Made by a program: the position numbers and the translations under genes | Notes under the pieces: generated by a model | Seen by the model: the letters and a program-made list of their open reading frames with translations, nothing else | The model's database searches: none | Told to the model about the DNA's origin: nothing | Shown here: positions 33,923 through 42,619 of the stretch, in pieces | Position numbering within the stretch: position 1 is the first letter of the stretch | How the letters are laid out: the number at the start of each line of letters is the position of its first letter | NCBI RefSeq assembly: GCF_026230175.1 | Contig: NZ_CP104208.1 | Span: 1,054,001-1,118,000, forward strand | Length of the DNA: 64,000 bases | Origin: Desulfovibrio mangrovi | GTDB lineage: Bacteria; Desulfobacterota; Desulfovibrionia; Desulfovibrionales; Desulfovibrionaceae | Reading direction: 5' to 3'

Positions 33923-36301
33923 CTACAGCAAACTGGTTGCCGGAGGAGTCTCTCCGCCCTCTTCCGAGGCTGCTTCTACGTCACTCCCATCCTTGCCGCA
34001 CGCGCTTCCAGCGCGTTCCGTGCCGCCCGATGCGCCCCCTGTGGACGACGGAAACTTCAAGGTAAAGCGGGCACCGGAACCTTGGGTATTCTCAGCCTGA
34101 ATACTGCCTCCAAAATCCCTTACCAAACCGTAGCTGATGGACAGCCCCAGCCCCGTGCCCTTGCCGACCTTCTTTGTGGTGAAAAAGGGTTCAAAAATCT
34201 TGTTTTGCAAAGACTTGGGAATGCCTGTTCCCGTATCTTCAATCATCACTTCAACTTCTCTGCCCCTGCTCTTGGTCGTCAGGGTGATGCGACGGGGCGC
34301 GTGGGGATTGGAACCACTGCGTTCTTCAATGGCATCACGGGCGTTGAGCAGGAGGTTCATGAACACCTGCTCAAGACGGTTGGGCATGGCGAGGACAAGC
34401 GGGATATCCTCATCCAGATTCCATTCCACCGAGATCTCGCGGGAGGACAATTGACGATAGAAGAACTCGAAGGAAGAACGAAGCACAACGTTGAGATCGA
34501 CCAATTCAAGGTTCAGGTCAGATTGCCGCCCGAATTCGCGCATATGATTGATGATCTGGCTGGCTCGATCCACATGGGAATCAATCTCTGCAGCCATGGT
34601 CTGCAAGATCTCGGGCGTCATGGCATCGCCTCTGCGAATCTTGCGCATGATGAAGCTGCTGGCTGTCTTGATGACGGTGAGGGGCTGGTTCAACTCATGT
34701 GCCACACCAGTCGCCATCTCGCCCAGCGTAGCCATTTTGCCTGCTTGAATGAGTTTACGCTCCGTTTCAAGGCGTTCAGTGATGTCGTTGGTTGTCACCA
34801 GCAGTATCTGCCGCTCGTGATACTCGGCAGGTGAAAGCATGATATCCACATAAAACGGGCTGCCGTCGCTGCGGAAGTTGCGCGCTCTGTTCAGCACCGT
34901 GAAGGCACGCAACTGGGAGGCGTATCTGTCCTGTTCTTCGGGAGAGAACCTTGAAAGGAAGGATTCCCCGCGAATACGAGCCCGTTCCACCCCGTACACA
35001 AGCTCGGCAGTGGTGTTGCAGTCTATAATCTCAAGCGATTGTGCATCCAGTACGAAGACCGAGTTGGGGATGTTGTCAAAGATGGCGTGATACTTCTGCT
35101 CCGAACGCCGTAAACGCTCTTCCACGGCACGACGGGCAGAAATGTCCAGACTCATTTCCATTGCGGCCACCACATTGCCCGCATCATCAAACACCGGCGA
35201 CGTGTGAACCAGCCAATATGCGCGGGTGCCGTCAGGGTTCACCCGACTTTCCTCCGAACAATGGGCAAGTCCCGTGGCGAACGTCTTCTCCACGGGACAA
35301 TTGGGGCATTTATCCGTCCGGCCCTTGTAGGCTTCATAGCAATGGATGCCGGAGGCAGGATTGAACCTCTCAGCAAACTCCCTGTTATATTGGATAAGCT
35401 TGTAGTCGCGATCCTGCACGGTGATACTGCAGGGCACCTGCTCGAAGAGATGCTGATACTCCTTGCGTTGACGCTCCAGCGCTTCGCGCTTTTCAGCCAC
35501 CTCCAGCTGCATGCGGGCAAGGGCCGTTGCCAATTCGCCCATCTCGCCAAGCCCTACCATGTGCCCGAAAATGACACGCTCGCCCCGCCCGATACGCTTG
35601 GCGGAATCAATCAGCATGGCCGCTGGGCGCGTGATAAAACGCCGCAATAACATGATGATGAGTGTGGATGCAGCCAGAAACACGCCCGCCGTGAGCATCA
35701 ACACACGGTTCTGAAAAGTTATAATGTCCTGCTCGGCAGAGTCGGCTCTGAGCACCACATCCAGCGCCCCGAGCACAATCTTGTCCGGTTCATGCGCGTG
35801 GCAGGCATCCTCCGCACAGCCTTTCTCATTCTTGATGGGCATAAGGCTGCCCAGTCTCGGGGCTCCGGCTTCGTCATCAAAAACACGGATGCGCTCTTCC
35901 ACTGTCAGGCTTGTCTTGGGCGTATCTGTAACATGGCAGGCATGGCAGGCTGTGGCACGGATATCCGTACGGGTATCAACTTCTTCAGGGTGATTCGAGA
36001 ACTTGATCTCGCCAGCCTTGTTGTAGATGCGAATGGAAACGATATCGGGGTGTTCCGCCACGTCGCTGATGATCTGATTCAACTCGTGCCGAGCATTCCC
36101 CATCATGGCGTACCGTGTACCCAGCAGAATGGTCTGCCCCATGCGGTCTGCACCGGCGATCAACTCTTTTTCTGCGTGTGAGTGCTGATAACGGATGCTC
36201 AGCCATGCGTGCAGACCAAGGCACACGAACAGGGTTATGCCAGTAATGGCCAGAATACGTACGGCCAGCGAAGCCCGCAGAAAGTGTAGGTAGCTGTTCA
36301 A
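33923..36301 (-). CDS. Membrane sensor histidine kinase with two c-haem motifs
   Basis: A 792-residue kinase. I prefer TTG 36301 (GGAAGGGG seven bases upstream) to the GTG at 36352. Order: helix 1 (about 13-35); periplasmic domain with CHACH at 119-123 and CAEDACH, a CX4CH motif, at 162-168; helix 2 (about 200-222); HAMP; PAS with CYEAYKGRT then CPNCPVEKTF; a second PAS; HisKA (GVAHELNQPL); HATPase (NLLLNARDAIEE, GTGLGLSISYG). Two covalent haems would make it a redox or gas sensor. Second gene after the Rrf2 regulator. Confidence 0.9.
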   Translation of the reverse strand: MNSYLHFLRASLAVRILAITGITLFVCLGLHAWLSIRYQHSHAEKELIAGADRMGQTILLGTRYAMMGNARHELNQIISDVAEHPDIVSIRIYNKAGEIKFSNHPEEVDTRTDIRATACHACHVTDTPKTSLTVEERIRVFDDEAGAPRLGSLMPIKNEKGCAEDACHAHEPDKIVLGALDVVLRADSAEQDIITFQNRVLMLTAGVFLAASTLIIMLLRRFITRPAAMLIDSAKRIGRGERVIFGHMVGLGEMGELATALARMQLEVAEKREALERQRKEYQHLFEQVPCSITVQDRDYKLIQYNREFAERFNPASGIHCYEAYKGRTDKCPNCPVEKTFATGLAHCSEESRVNPDGTRAYWLVHTSPVFDDAGNVVAAMEMSLDISARRAVEERLRRSEQKYHAIFDNIPNSVFVLDAQSLEIIDCNTTAELVYGVERARIRGESFLSRFSPEEQDRYASQLRAFTVLNRARNFRSDGSPFYVDIMLSPAEYHERQILLVTTNDITERLETERKLIQAGKMATLGEMATGVAHELNQPLTVIKTASSFIMRKIRRGDAMTPEILQTMAAEIDSHVDRASQIINHMREFGRQSDLNLELVDLNVVLRSSFEFFYRQLSSREISVEWNLDEDIPLVLAMPNRLEQVFMNLLLNARDAIEERSGSNPHAPRRITLTTKSRGREVEVMIEDTGTGIPKSLQNKIFEPFFTTKKVGKGTGLGLSISYGLVRDFGGSIQAENTQGSGARFTLKFPSSTGGASGGTERAGSACGKDGSDVEAASEEGGETPPATSLL

Positions 36302-36382
36302 GACAACACCCCTTCCATCCGAGGTCAGTTGCAAAGCCTGTATGTCCGGCACTCATTACGAGAGCCGCAACATAGGGTACAT

Positions 36383-36919
36383 CTATAAGAAATCCTCAAG
36401 ACCTGTCAGCGTCACATCCGCCAGGGAACACTTTGACGAAACGGGAATCTCCCGTTTGAATTCAGGGTGCTCGGTAATGGTCCGAACGCAATAGTCGCCG
36501 AACTTCACCCCTTTCTCCGCATAATTCACAAGCTCTCCAAAACAGAACTTATCCAGATGCGTATACATGGCCAGGCTCGCTTCCTTCCAGAGCAGGCGGG
36601 TAAGACAGCCCGGGGCATGAGTACAGGTAACAGCATCCTTGCCGCACCCTACCAGATCGGTTCCTCCTTCAAGTAGCCGCACCACTTCACCTACGGTGAT
36701 GGAAGAAGGCTCCACCGCCAGCATGTGCCCGCCATTGGGACCGCGTCTTGTCGTCAGATACCCACCATTCTTGAGTTGGCGGGCAATCTTCTCCAGATAT
36801 TTCTGAGAAATACCGAGCCGCTTGGCAGAATCACGCATCAAGACGGGTTCTTCCCGCCCATGAACGGCTATGTCGAGCAATAGCCGCGTACCGTACCGAC
36901 TGTTCGTTAGTAACCGCAT
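36383..36919 (-). CDS. Rrf2-family transcriptional regulator
   Basis: A 178-residue regulator with an N-terminal winged helix (residues 1-65; GISQKYLEKIARQLKNGGYL) and the family's glycine wing (RRGPNGGHML). Three cysteines at about 92, 98 and 104 (CGKDAVTC, then six residues to CL) fit the Fe-S-binding pattern of IscR, NsrR and RsrR. It is longer than most family members, with an extra C-terminal part of about 40 residues holding three further cysteines. It heads the operon with the dihaem kinase, so it probably reads Fe-S, NO or redox state. Confidence 0.93.
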   Translation of the reverse strand: MRLLTNSRYGTRLLLDIAVHGREEPVLMRDSAKRLGISQKYLEKIARQLKNGGYLTTRRGPNGGHMLAVEPSSITVGEVVRLLEGGTDLVGCGKDAVTCTHAPGCLTRLLWKEASLAMYTHLDKFCFGELVNYAEKGVKFGDYCVRTITEHPEFKREIPVSSKCSLADVTLTGLEDFL

Positions 36920-37393
36920 AAAGCCACGCCTCCCTGTTTACCCAAACCCGGCGTTACCACCACTTTCCTGACCAGACATACTCCAAACAAGGGCCCCCCA
37001 ACCCCATGCAAGGAAGTGCTCACTAACCAGACACAGCCTACTTACCTCAATATACCCTACCTGAAAAGTAGGTACAACGAAAAACTAAACCAAACCCTCA
37101 AGGTAGACTATTCATGATTTCAATAAGATCGGAAGGAAAATGGGGGACAGTTCGCCCCCAGAAAACGTAGGCGGACTGTATTGTCGACAGCATGCATACA
37201 ACCAGGCACCTGGTCGGAATATTTTCTGAAGTATTTGTGGTCGTTTTGCAGACAATGCTATTCAGAAAAACAGTACTAATGTCACACAGAGATTAGCTGC
37301 ATGATTATTTACCTGACCCATCATGCTTGCATTGCAAACATGAAAACCTGTGCTACTGTGCACGATGCGAACATCACATGTTTGGAGGCAACC
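36920..37393. other. Divergent intergenic region upstream of the Rrf2 gene
   Basis: A 474-base gap. It holds an inverted-repeat operator candidate (37058-37074, listed separately) and a GGGGG/CCCCC hairpin at 37141-37160 followed by TTTT on the minus strand. The remainder is AT-rich with no convincing gene. Confidence 0.5.
37058..37074. promoter_or_regulatory. Candidate Rrf2 operator
   Basis: TACCT, seven bases, AGGTA, a perfect inverted repeat 139 bases upstream of the Rrf2 start. Its arms resemble the ACCT-type half-sites of IscR-like regulators. Confidence 0.35.
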
Positions 37394-37636
37394 ATGAACA
37401 AGGCAACATTGTTACAGGGACCATGTAACGGCTGCGCTTTTCATCAAAAGGCGTGCAGCCCCGGAATCAAAGGCATATACGGTGCATTTTGCAGGGAATT
37501 TGTTCCCATGTGCCTGACCTGCCAGTACCCGAATCACTTCTGCGCAACCTGCTCCATCAGGCGTTACAGCAGCCTGAAGCCCATGCCGCGAGAGCTTCCG
37601 TCACAACCGGAACACACATACGCCTGCCGTTGGTAA
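37394..37636 (+). CDS. Small Cys-rich protein, 80 aa
   Basis: Function not recognised. ATG 37394 follows GGAGG; the frame continues upstream without support. Nine cysteines occur at 11, 14, 21, 33, 40, 43, 50, 53 and 78, including the pairs CNGC, CLTC and CATC, so two metal sites (Zn or Fe-S) are likely. No signal peptide. It has its own strong terminator and lies next to redox signalling genes. Confidence 0.7.
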   Translation: MNKATLLQGPCNGCAFHQKACSPGIKGIYGAFCREFVPMCLTCQYPNHFCATCSIRRYSSLKPMPRELPSQPEHTYACRW

Positions 37637-37665
37637 CTCTGAATTTTCCACCTGCCACAAAACGA

Positions 37666-37701
37666 AAGTGCCGTCCCCGGCTAGCCGGAGCGGCACTTTT
37701 T
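37666..37701. terminator. Bidirectional terminator
   Basis: An outer stem AAGTGCCG/CGGCACTT with an inner CCGGC/GCCGG stem, then TTTTT. It serves the Cys-rich gene and the convergent 37721 gene. Confidence 0.8.
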
Positions 37702-37720
37702 CGTGACGTGCAATGGAAGT

Positions 37721-37957
37721 TTAACAGGCCAGCAGACCTTCAAGATCCTGTTGGATGCTCTTGATGAACTGACTAGCCTTCTGGCGGCGTTCTTCAGTCA
37801 GTTCTGTCCACCGCTCTGCCACGTTCATGGTACACTTTTCACCGGTTTCAACGTCGATGTATACCATGCCGTTCTCACCAACTTCAACTTCGATACGCTC
37901 TCCGTTCGGTTTGGTAAGCACGACTTCCACCCTGCCCAAAGAAGTAGACTTGCCCAT
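37721..37957 (-). CDS. Small hypothetical protein, 78 aa
   Basis: No known domain. It begins MGKSTSLGRVEVVL, has a strand-rich first half with the turn VEVGENGMVYIDVETGEKC, then a charged helix (AERWTELTEERRQKASQF) and an acidic end. AAGGAG lies seven bases upstream of the ATG. Monocistronic. Probably a small cytoplasmic protein. Confidence 0.7.
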   Translation of the reverse strand: MGKSTSLGRVEVVLTKPNGERIEVEVGENGMVYIDVETGEKCTMNVAERWTELTEERRQKASQFIKSIQQDLEGLLAC

Positions 37958-38280
37958 TAGTCATCTCCTTACAGGTAGAAGGTTTAACGGAAAATCCCGA
38001 AATCCCTGCGTACACTACCACAGGATTAAAAACCCGCAAGCGCGCACCCACTTTGCCCACACGACTTGTGAAGTTACGCACTAACCGGTAATTTCAGTAT
38101 TTTTTTCCGTTTTCTCTATTTCCCCTATAGAAACTGGACCCTTCTAGTCCAAATTTAACCTTTTGTGAAAGATTATTTTTGCAGCCTGCAATTGATTGAC
38201 TATACAATCACAACAGACAATGCAAAAAGGGCCGCCCAATGGGGACGGCCCTGCTGTTTTACATCAGTTAAAGGAACGAA
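37958..38280. other. Intergenic region
   Basis: A 323-base gap upstream of the 37721 gene and downstream of the Lon-like gene. Apart from the Lon-gene terminator near 38224 and a minor GGAC/GTCC hairpin (about 38137-38151), I see nothing in it. Confidence 0.5.
38224..38260 (-). terminator. Terminator of the hsp20-Lon operon
   Basis: A stem GGGCCG/CGGCCC with inner CC/GG pairs is followed on the minus strand by TTTTT, 30 bases past the protease stop. Confidence 0.75.
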
Positions 38281-40770
38281 CTATTCATCATTCTCCACTC
38301 CGTTCCCATTTCCATTTCCATTGGACGCTCCCTTTGCCTTGGCAAAGTCACGAAGCCCCTCGGCCAGAGAACGCAATTTCTCATTAACAAGCGCATTAAT
38401 GGAGCCTTCCGGATAACATCCCTCGGGGTCACGCTCACCGGCAGCATGGTCTGTCAGAATCTCAATGCCTTCATTGATGGAAGCAACCGACCAGACGTGG
38501 AAAGTGCCATTCTTCACGGCATCCACCACTTCATCCTTGAGCATCAGGTCCTTCACATTGGCCTTGGGGATCATAACCCCCTGTTCTCCTGTAAGACCAC
38601 GGGACTTACAAACCTTGTAAAAGCCCTCAATTTTCTCGTTCACGCCGCCAATGGGCTGTACTTCGCCCTTCTGGTTGACTGAACCGGTTACGGCTATGCC
38701 CTGTTTGATGGGAACTTCCGACAAGCTGGAGAGCAATGCATACAACTCAGTGGAAGAAGCCGAATCACCATCGATTCCTCCATAGGACTGCTCGAAGGCT
38801 ATGGAAGCCGCAAGGGTCAAAGGCTTATCCTGAGCAAAGTTCCTGCGCAGATACCCGCCGAGAATAAGGACACCCTTGTTGTGCGTGGAACCTGAAAGAT
38901 CAGCTTCTCGTTCAATATTGATGATACCATCCTTGCCTATCGAGGTAGCACAGGTAATGCGCGAAGGCTTGCCAAAGGCATAATCGCCAAGGGAATACAC
39001 CGCCAATCCGTTAATCTGGCCGACCACGGCACCTTCCGTGTCAATGAACACGCTGCCGCGATCAATCATTTCCTGCATGCGGTCTTCCATCTGGTTCGTG
39101 CGATAGATGCGCGCATCATTGGCCTTGCATACATGCTCACCCCGGACAACGGATTCTCCCGCCTCTTTCGCTATGAAGTTGGCCTCTTCCATGATGTCGC
39201 TGAGGATGGGGAAAGCCGTGGAAATGCGCTCCTGCCTGCCGGAGATACGCACCCCGTGCTCCATGAGCGCGGCTACGGCATCCGCATGGAAAGGCATGAG
39301 CTCATTGTCCGCGACAAACGTCTTTATGAGACGGCTAATCTCCTGCACGGCCTTGTCGTCCCGGAGCATGGAGGATTCAAAATCCGCACGAACCTTGAAG
39401 ATCTTGTCCACGTCTTCATCATAATTCCGCAACATATGGTACAAGTAAGGGGTTGCAATGACGACGACCTTTACTTCCATGGAGATGGATTCCGGCTTCA
39501 ACGAAGTCGTCGCCATAAGATAGTACGGATCAAAGGTCTGAATCTCGATCTCTGAAGTTTTGAGAGCACGCTTGAGCGTCTGCCATACTCCGGGCTCCAG
39601 AATGGCATCCATGAGATTGATGACCAGATACCCGCCATTCGCCCTGATGAACGAACCGGCAAGAATCTTCTTGTAGTCGGTGCGCCACAGTCCGTTGCGG
39701 TCCATGACACGCTCAATGCTGCCGAACAGGTTTCGGTACGTGGGATGTGACTCCACAATAACGGGCGGCCCCTCGCTTTCGCTATTGTCTACGAGCAGGT
39801 TCACACCGTACGGGTGCAGAACGGCCTCTGCGGAAGCACCGGGGAAACTCATACCCATGGGCCCCTGCTGAGGCTGCCCGATGGACTTGATGGCATCAAG
39901 ATTCTCGGCCATATCTTCCAGCATGGCATCCACGTGCTTCTTCACTTTTTCCGAGTCACGCCAGCCGTTCAGCAAAGGCTCTGCCAGTTCCCGTGCGATG
40001 TTTATGAACATGAGCTTGTCCACTTCCTCGCTACGGCGCTTCACTTCCTTCTGCAACGTGCGTACTTCAAGAAAAATGGCGTCGATATCTTCCTTCAGTT
40101 CCTTGTATTTAGAGCTCAGCTGTTGAAACTCCTCGCGGGGGAAGCGCCCTTTCTCCACAAGCTCTTCAAGCTTGAGCAGATGAACCGGTTCGCCATCTAT
40201 GACGGGCACGATGTCCGGACGCTGGATCTGGCCCATCTGCATGTTCACCATGACGAACCCCGCATCCTTCACCCGCTCTTCTAGCCCCTTGAAGAACTCG
40301 CGAGTTTTCTTGTCGTGCTCTTCTATGATGGCATTCTTGCTGTTGATGTACTCCTGACTTTCGAAAAGCTGGGGTACTTCGCGCTTGATGCCTTCAAGAT
40401 ACTTATCCACGGCATTCTTGAACTTGACGCCGTTTCCGGCAATAAAACGAAGCAGGATAGGTTCTTCCGGCGTTTTGAAGTTGTTAACGTAGCAAATGTC
40501 ATCCGGCGTTTCCTGCTTGCGGGTCGAATTCTCAAGAAGGCGCTTCACCACCGCCATCTTGCCAAGATTCACTGAACCCGTGACAAAAATATTATACCCC
40601 TTGGTCTCCATGCCCATGCCGAACTTGAAGGCCTCTACCCCGCGATCCTGGCCTATGATCTTGTCCTGCACTTCAAGCTCATCGGTTGTGCTAAAGGGCA
40701 AGGTTGCAGGATCAAGCCTCCAGCGCAGATCTTCCACGGCAACTTTCGCAATATCTCTGATAGCAGTCAT
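38281..40770 (-). CDS. Lon-like ATP-dependent protease (AAA_32/peptidase S16 type)
   Basis: An 829-residue protein of the YcbZ/LonB-like group. The N-terminal half holds a diverged AAA module with a long coiled-coil insert (about 150-265). The C-terminal peptidase S16 domain has the Ser nucleophile in GIDGDSASSTEL and the Lys in GGVNEKIEGFYKVC. The nucleotide loop reads GSVNLGKM (65-72) instead of GxxGxGKT/R-T, and Walker B is the family's GGYLVINLMDA. The Gly/Asn-rich tail is low complexity. It lies 18 bases after hsp20, a proteostasis pair. Confidence 0.9.
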   Translation of the reverse strand: MTAIRDIAKVAVEDLRWRLDPATLPFSTTDELEVQDKIIGQDRGVEAFKFGMGMETKGYNIFVTGSVNLGKMAVVKRLLENSTRKQETPDDICYVNNFKTPEEPILLRFIAGNGVKFKNAVDKYLEGIKREVPQLFESQEYINSKNAIIEEHDKKTREFFKGLEERVKDAGFVMVNMQMGQIQRPDIVPVIDGEPVHLLKLEELVEKGRFPREEFQQLSSKYKELKEDIDAIFLEVRTLQKEVKRRSEEVDKLMFINIARELAEPLLNGWRDSEKVKKHVDAMLEDMAENLDAIKSIGQPQQGPMGMSFPGASAEAVLHPYGVNLLVDNSESEGPPVIVESHPTYRNLFGSIERVMDRNGLWRTDYKKILAGSFIRANGGYLVINLMDAILEPGVWQTLKRALKTSEIEIQTFDPYYLMATTSLKPESISMEVKVVVIATPYLYHMLRNYDEDVDKIFKVRADFESSMLRDDKAVQEISRLIKTFVADNELMPFHADAVAALMEHGVRISGRQERISTAFPILSDIMEEANFIAKEAGESVVRGEHVCKANDARIYRTNQMEDRMQEMIDRGSVFIDTEGAVVGQINGLAVYSLGDYAFGKPSRITCATSIGKDGIINIEREADLSGSTHNKGVLILGGYLRRNFAQDKPLTLAASIAFEQSYGGIDGDSASSTELYALLSSLSEVPIKQGIAVTGSVNQKGEVQPIGGVNEKIEGFYKVCKSRGLTGEQGVMIPKANVKDLMLKDEVVDAVKNGTFHVWSVASINEGIEILTDHAAGERDPEGCYPEGSINALVNEKLRSLAEGLRDFAKAKGASNGNGNGNGVENDE

Positions 40771-40788
40771 GGTTTCCTCCTGGCAGGC

Positions 40789-41217
40789 TTAGGGCTTCTG
40801 CTTCAAAACAACCGGAATGCGACGCGATTCCGGCTTTCTGCATTTAGGCATGGTAATCCGCAGCAAAGCTCCGTTGAGTTCTGCCACAACCTCTTCAGAC
40901 CGCACCTTGCAGGGCAGCCTGAAACGATGCTCCATCACACTGGTCTGGGTACCTGACTCGCTGACTTCCTGCTCCCTGCAGCTGATCGTAAGAAGTGTAT
41001 CATCAATCACTATGCTGATATCCTCGGGTGAAACGCCGGGCAACTGGGCCTCGACGACCACCTCGTCCGGCAAGTCCTTGATGGTAAGATCCACCTCCAT
41101 CAAAGGCTGACACACGGAAGGCAGCCCGAATTCCGAGCACAATCTGTCGAAAAGCCGCTCGCTGTCATTTCTGAGTCTCTGCAACTGCTGGCTTTTCCAA
41201 ATCTTCAAGTTGGGCAT
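40789..41217 (-). CDS. Small heat-shock protein (Hsp20/alpha-crystallin)
   Basis: A 142-residue chaperone that holds unfolding proteins. The alpha-crystallin domain spans about 40-132 (VVVEAQLPGVSPEDISIVID; ELNGALLRITMP). The C-terminal IPV matches the I-x-I/V oligomer motif. I chose ATG 41217, with AGGAGG seven bases upstream; the frame is open 27 codons further. No CIRCE element or clear sigma32 promoter was seen upstream. Co-transcribed with the Lon-like protease. Confidence 0.94.
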   Translation of the reverse strand: MPNLKIWKSQQLQRLRNDSERLFDRLCSEFGLPSVCQPLMEVDLTIKDLPDEVVVEAQLPGVSPEDISIVIDDTLLTISCREQEVSESGTQTSVMEHRFRLPCKVRSEEVVAELNGALLRITMPKCRKPESRRIPVVLKQKP

Positions 41218-41549
41218 ATCCCATCCTCCTGATACAAAAGCCTGGGCTGTCGGCACCCTCTCTAACCTGTAAGGAACGGGCTGCCGGATCGATCTCATAA
41301 GTTCTAACCATAGTTATACATTTTTTCCTATGAAAGGGAATGACTAATAGGCTATTTTCTTTCTCGGATGTTCGCCAAGGTGCAACTCCTCCTTGACCAA
41401 CAGGCCACAATGACTTACCCAAGCATTTCGGCGGACGTTGTTCGAAGTCCAACCAATTCCGACTCCGCCTCTCTGCTGTCACCGGCACAACCGCCGATCT
41501 GACCATCCCCGAAAAAACAGATTAGAATGATTGTAAGGATACGCAAAGA

Positions 41550-42038
41550 ATGGATACTATCCCGATTTCCGTTGAAGGTTTCAAAAAGCTCGAGCGAGAA
41601 CTCGATGGACTGAAGAAGGAACGCCCGGCCATCATTCAGGCTATCAAAGAAGCCCGCGAGGAAGGCGATCTTTCGGAAAATGCCGGATATGATGCTGCCC
41701 GCGAACGCCAGGGAATGCTTGAGGCACGCATCAACTACATTGAATCGCGTATGCCCAAGTTCAATGTCATCGATATCAATACGCTGAGCGGCCCCAAGGC
41801 CATCTTCGGCTCCACGGTGACGGTAGAAGATCTGGAGAGCGGCGAGCAGAAGACCTACACCATGCTGGGCCCGGATGAAGCCGATTTCAACAACGGCAGC
41901 ATCTCCATCCTCTCCCCCGTCGCCAAGGCCATTCTCGGCAAGCAGGTAGGTGACGAGGTTGTGGTAAACGCACCCAAGGGCCGCATTGAGTACGAAATTA
42001 TCTCCATCCAATTCAAGGGCTCTTCCCCTGCGGCCTAA
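41550..42038 (+). CDS. greA: Transcription elongation factor GreA
   Basis: GreA rescues backtracked RNA polymerase by stimulating transcript cleavage. The 162 residues show the N-terminal coiled coil with the acidic tip EEGDLSENAGYDAA (about 36-49) and the C-terminal FKBP-like domain with VTVEDLESGEQKTYTMLGPDEAD and PVAKAILGKQVGDEV. Own terminator follows. Confidence 0.97.
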   Translation: MDTIPISVEGFKKLERELDGLKKERPAIIQAIKEAREEGDLSENAGYDAARERQGMLEARINYIESRMPKFNVIDINTLSGPKAIFGSTVTVEDLESGEQKTYTMLGPDEADFNNGSISILSPVAKAILGKQVGDEVVVNAPKGRIEYEIISIQFKGSSPAA

Positions 42039-42065
42039 CACCGCAAGGTAGATTTTGTATGCAAT

Positions 42066-42099
42066 ACCGGCCAGCCTGCGCTGGCCGGTTTCTTTTTTT
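42066..42099 (+). terminator. Terminator of greA
   Basis: A 10-bp stem ACCGGCCAGC/GCTGGCCGGT with loop CTGC, then TTTCTTTTTTT. Confidence 0.92.
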
Positions 42100-42103
42100 G
42101 GGC

Positions 42104-42132
42104 AAAAGAAAAGGCGGCCTGCAAAGACCGCC
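42104..42132 (-). terminator. Terminator of the parvulin gene
   Basis: A 7-bp GGCGGTC/GGCCGCC stem (one wobble) with a six-base loop is followed on the minus strand by TTTTCTTTT. Confidence 0.6.
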
Positions 42133-42170
42133 GATCTCTACCGCCACAAGGCGGAGCAATACAGAAAAAA

Positions 42171-42452
42171 CTAGTCCACGCGTTCGGTCACTTCAACAAG
42201 ATGATAGCCGAACTGGGTGCGCACGGGGCCGTGCACTACGCCAACAGCTTCGTTGAAGCAGACATAGTCGAACTCGGGAACCATCTGACCGGGGCGGAAC
42301 TGACCCAGTTCGCCACCACGGCGGCCGGAGGGACACTTGGAATACTGCTTGGCCACCTCGGCAAAATCTTCGCCGCCTTCGATGCGGTTTTTCAGTTCGA
42401 CGCAGGTAGCTTCGGAATCAACAAGAATGTGACGCGCTTTGGCTGTTGCCAT
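42171..42452 (-). CDS. Small parvulin-type peptidyl-prolyl isomerase
   Basis: A 93-residue stand-alone PpiC-type rotamase. The start ATG 42452 follows AAGGAG by six bases. Motifs: KARHILV at the start, FAEVAKQYSKCPSGRRGGELGQF in the middle and GVVHGPVRTQFGYHLVEV at the end, covering the whole parvulin fold. No signal peptide, so cytoplasmic, like E. coli PpiC. Confidence 0.94.
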   Translation of the reverse strand: MATAKARHILVDSEATCVELKNRIEGGEDFAEVAKQYSKCPSGRRGGELGQFRPGQMVPEFDYVCFNEAVGVVHGPVRTQFGYHLVEVTERVD

Positions 42453-42619
42453 TGAATGCTCCTTATAATTCATTTTGTCGGAAAAGAATGCCATGCCTTC
42501 GCTTGCGAGGCAACATGTGCCTGGCCCCTTTTTCGTTCTTGCTTCTCAGGCAGATGAAAGATATAGCCCCCTAATCAATTTCATGAACCTTTAACAGTGA
42601 TGTTTTCAAGGAGAACTGG

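Noticed and set aside
37141-37160. GGGGG/CCCCC hairpin with TTTT on the minus strand as a terminator
   Set aside because: No gene lies upstream of it on that strand within the gap and the stem is short with an 8-base loop; not called as a functional terminator.
41218-41549. CIRCE or sigma32 promoter upstream of hsp20
   Set aside because: Looked for the TTAGCACTC-N9-GAGTGCTAA repeat and for CTTGAA/CCCCAT boxes; neither is present. A TATAAC box exists but without a fitting -35.
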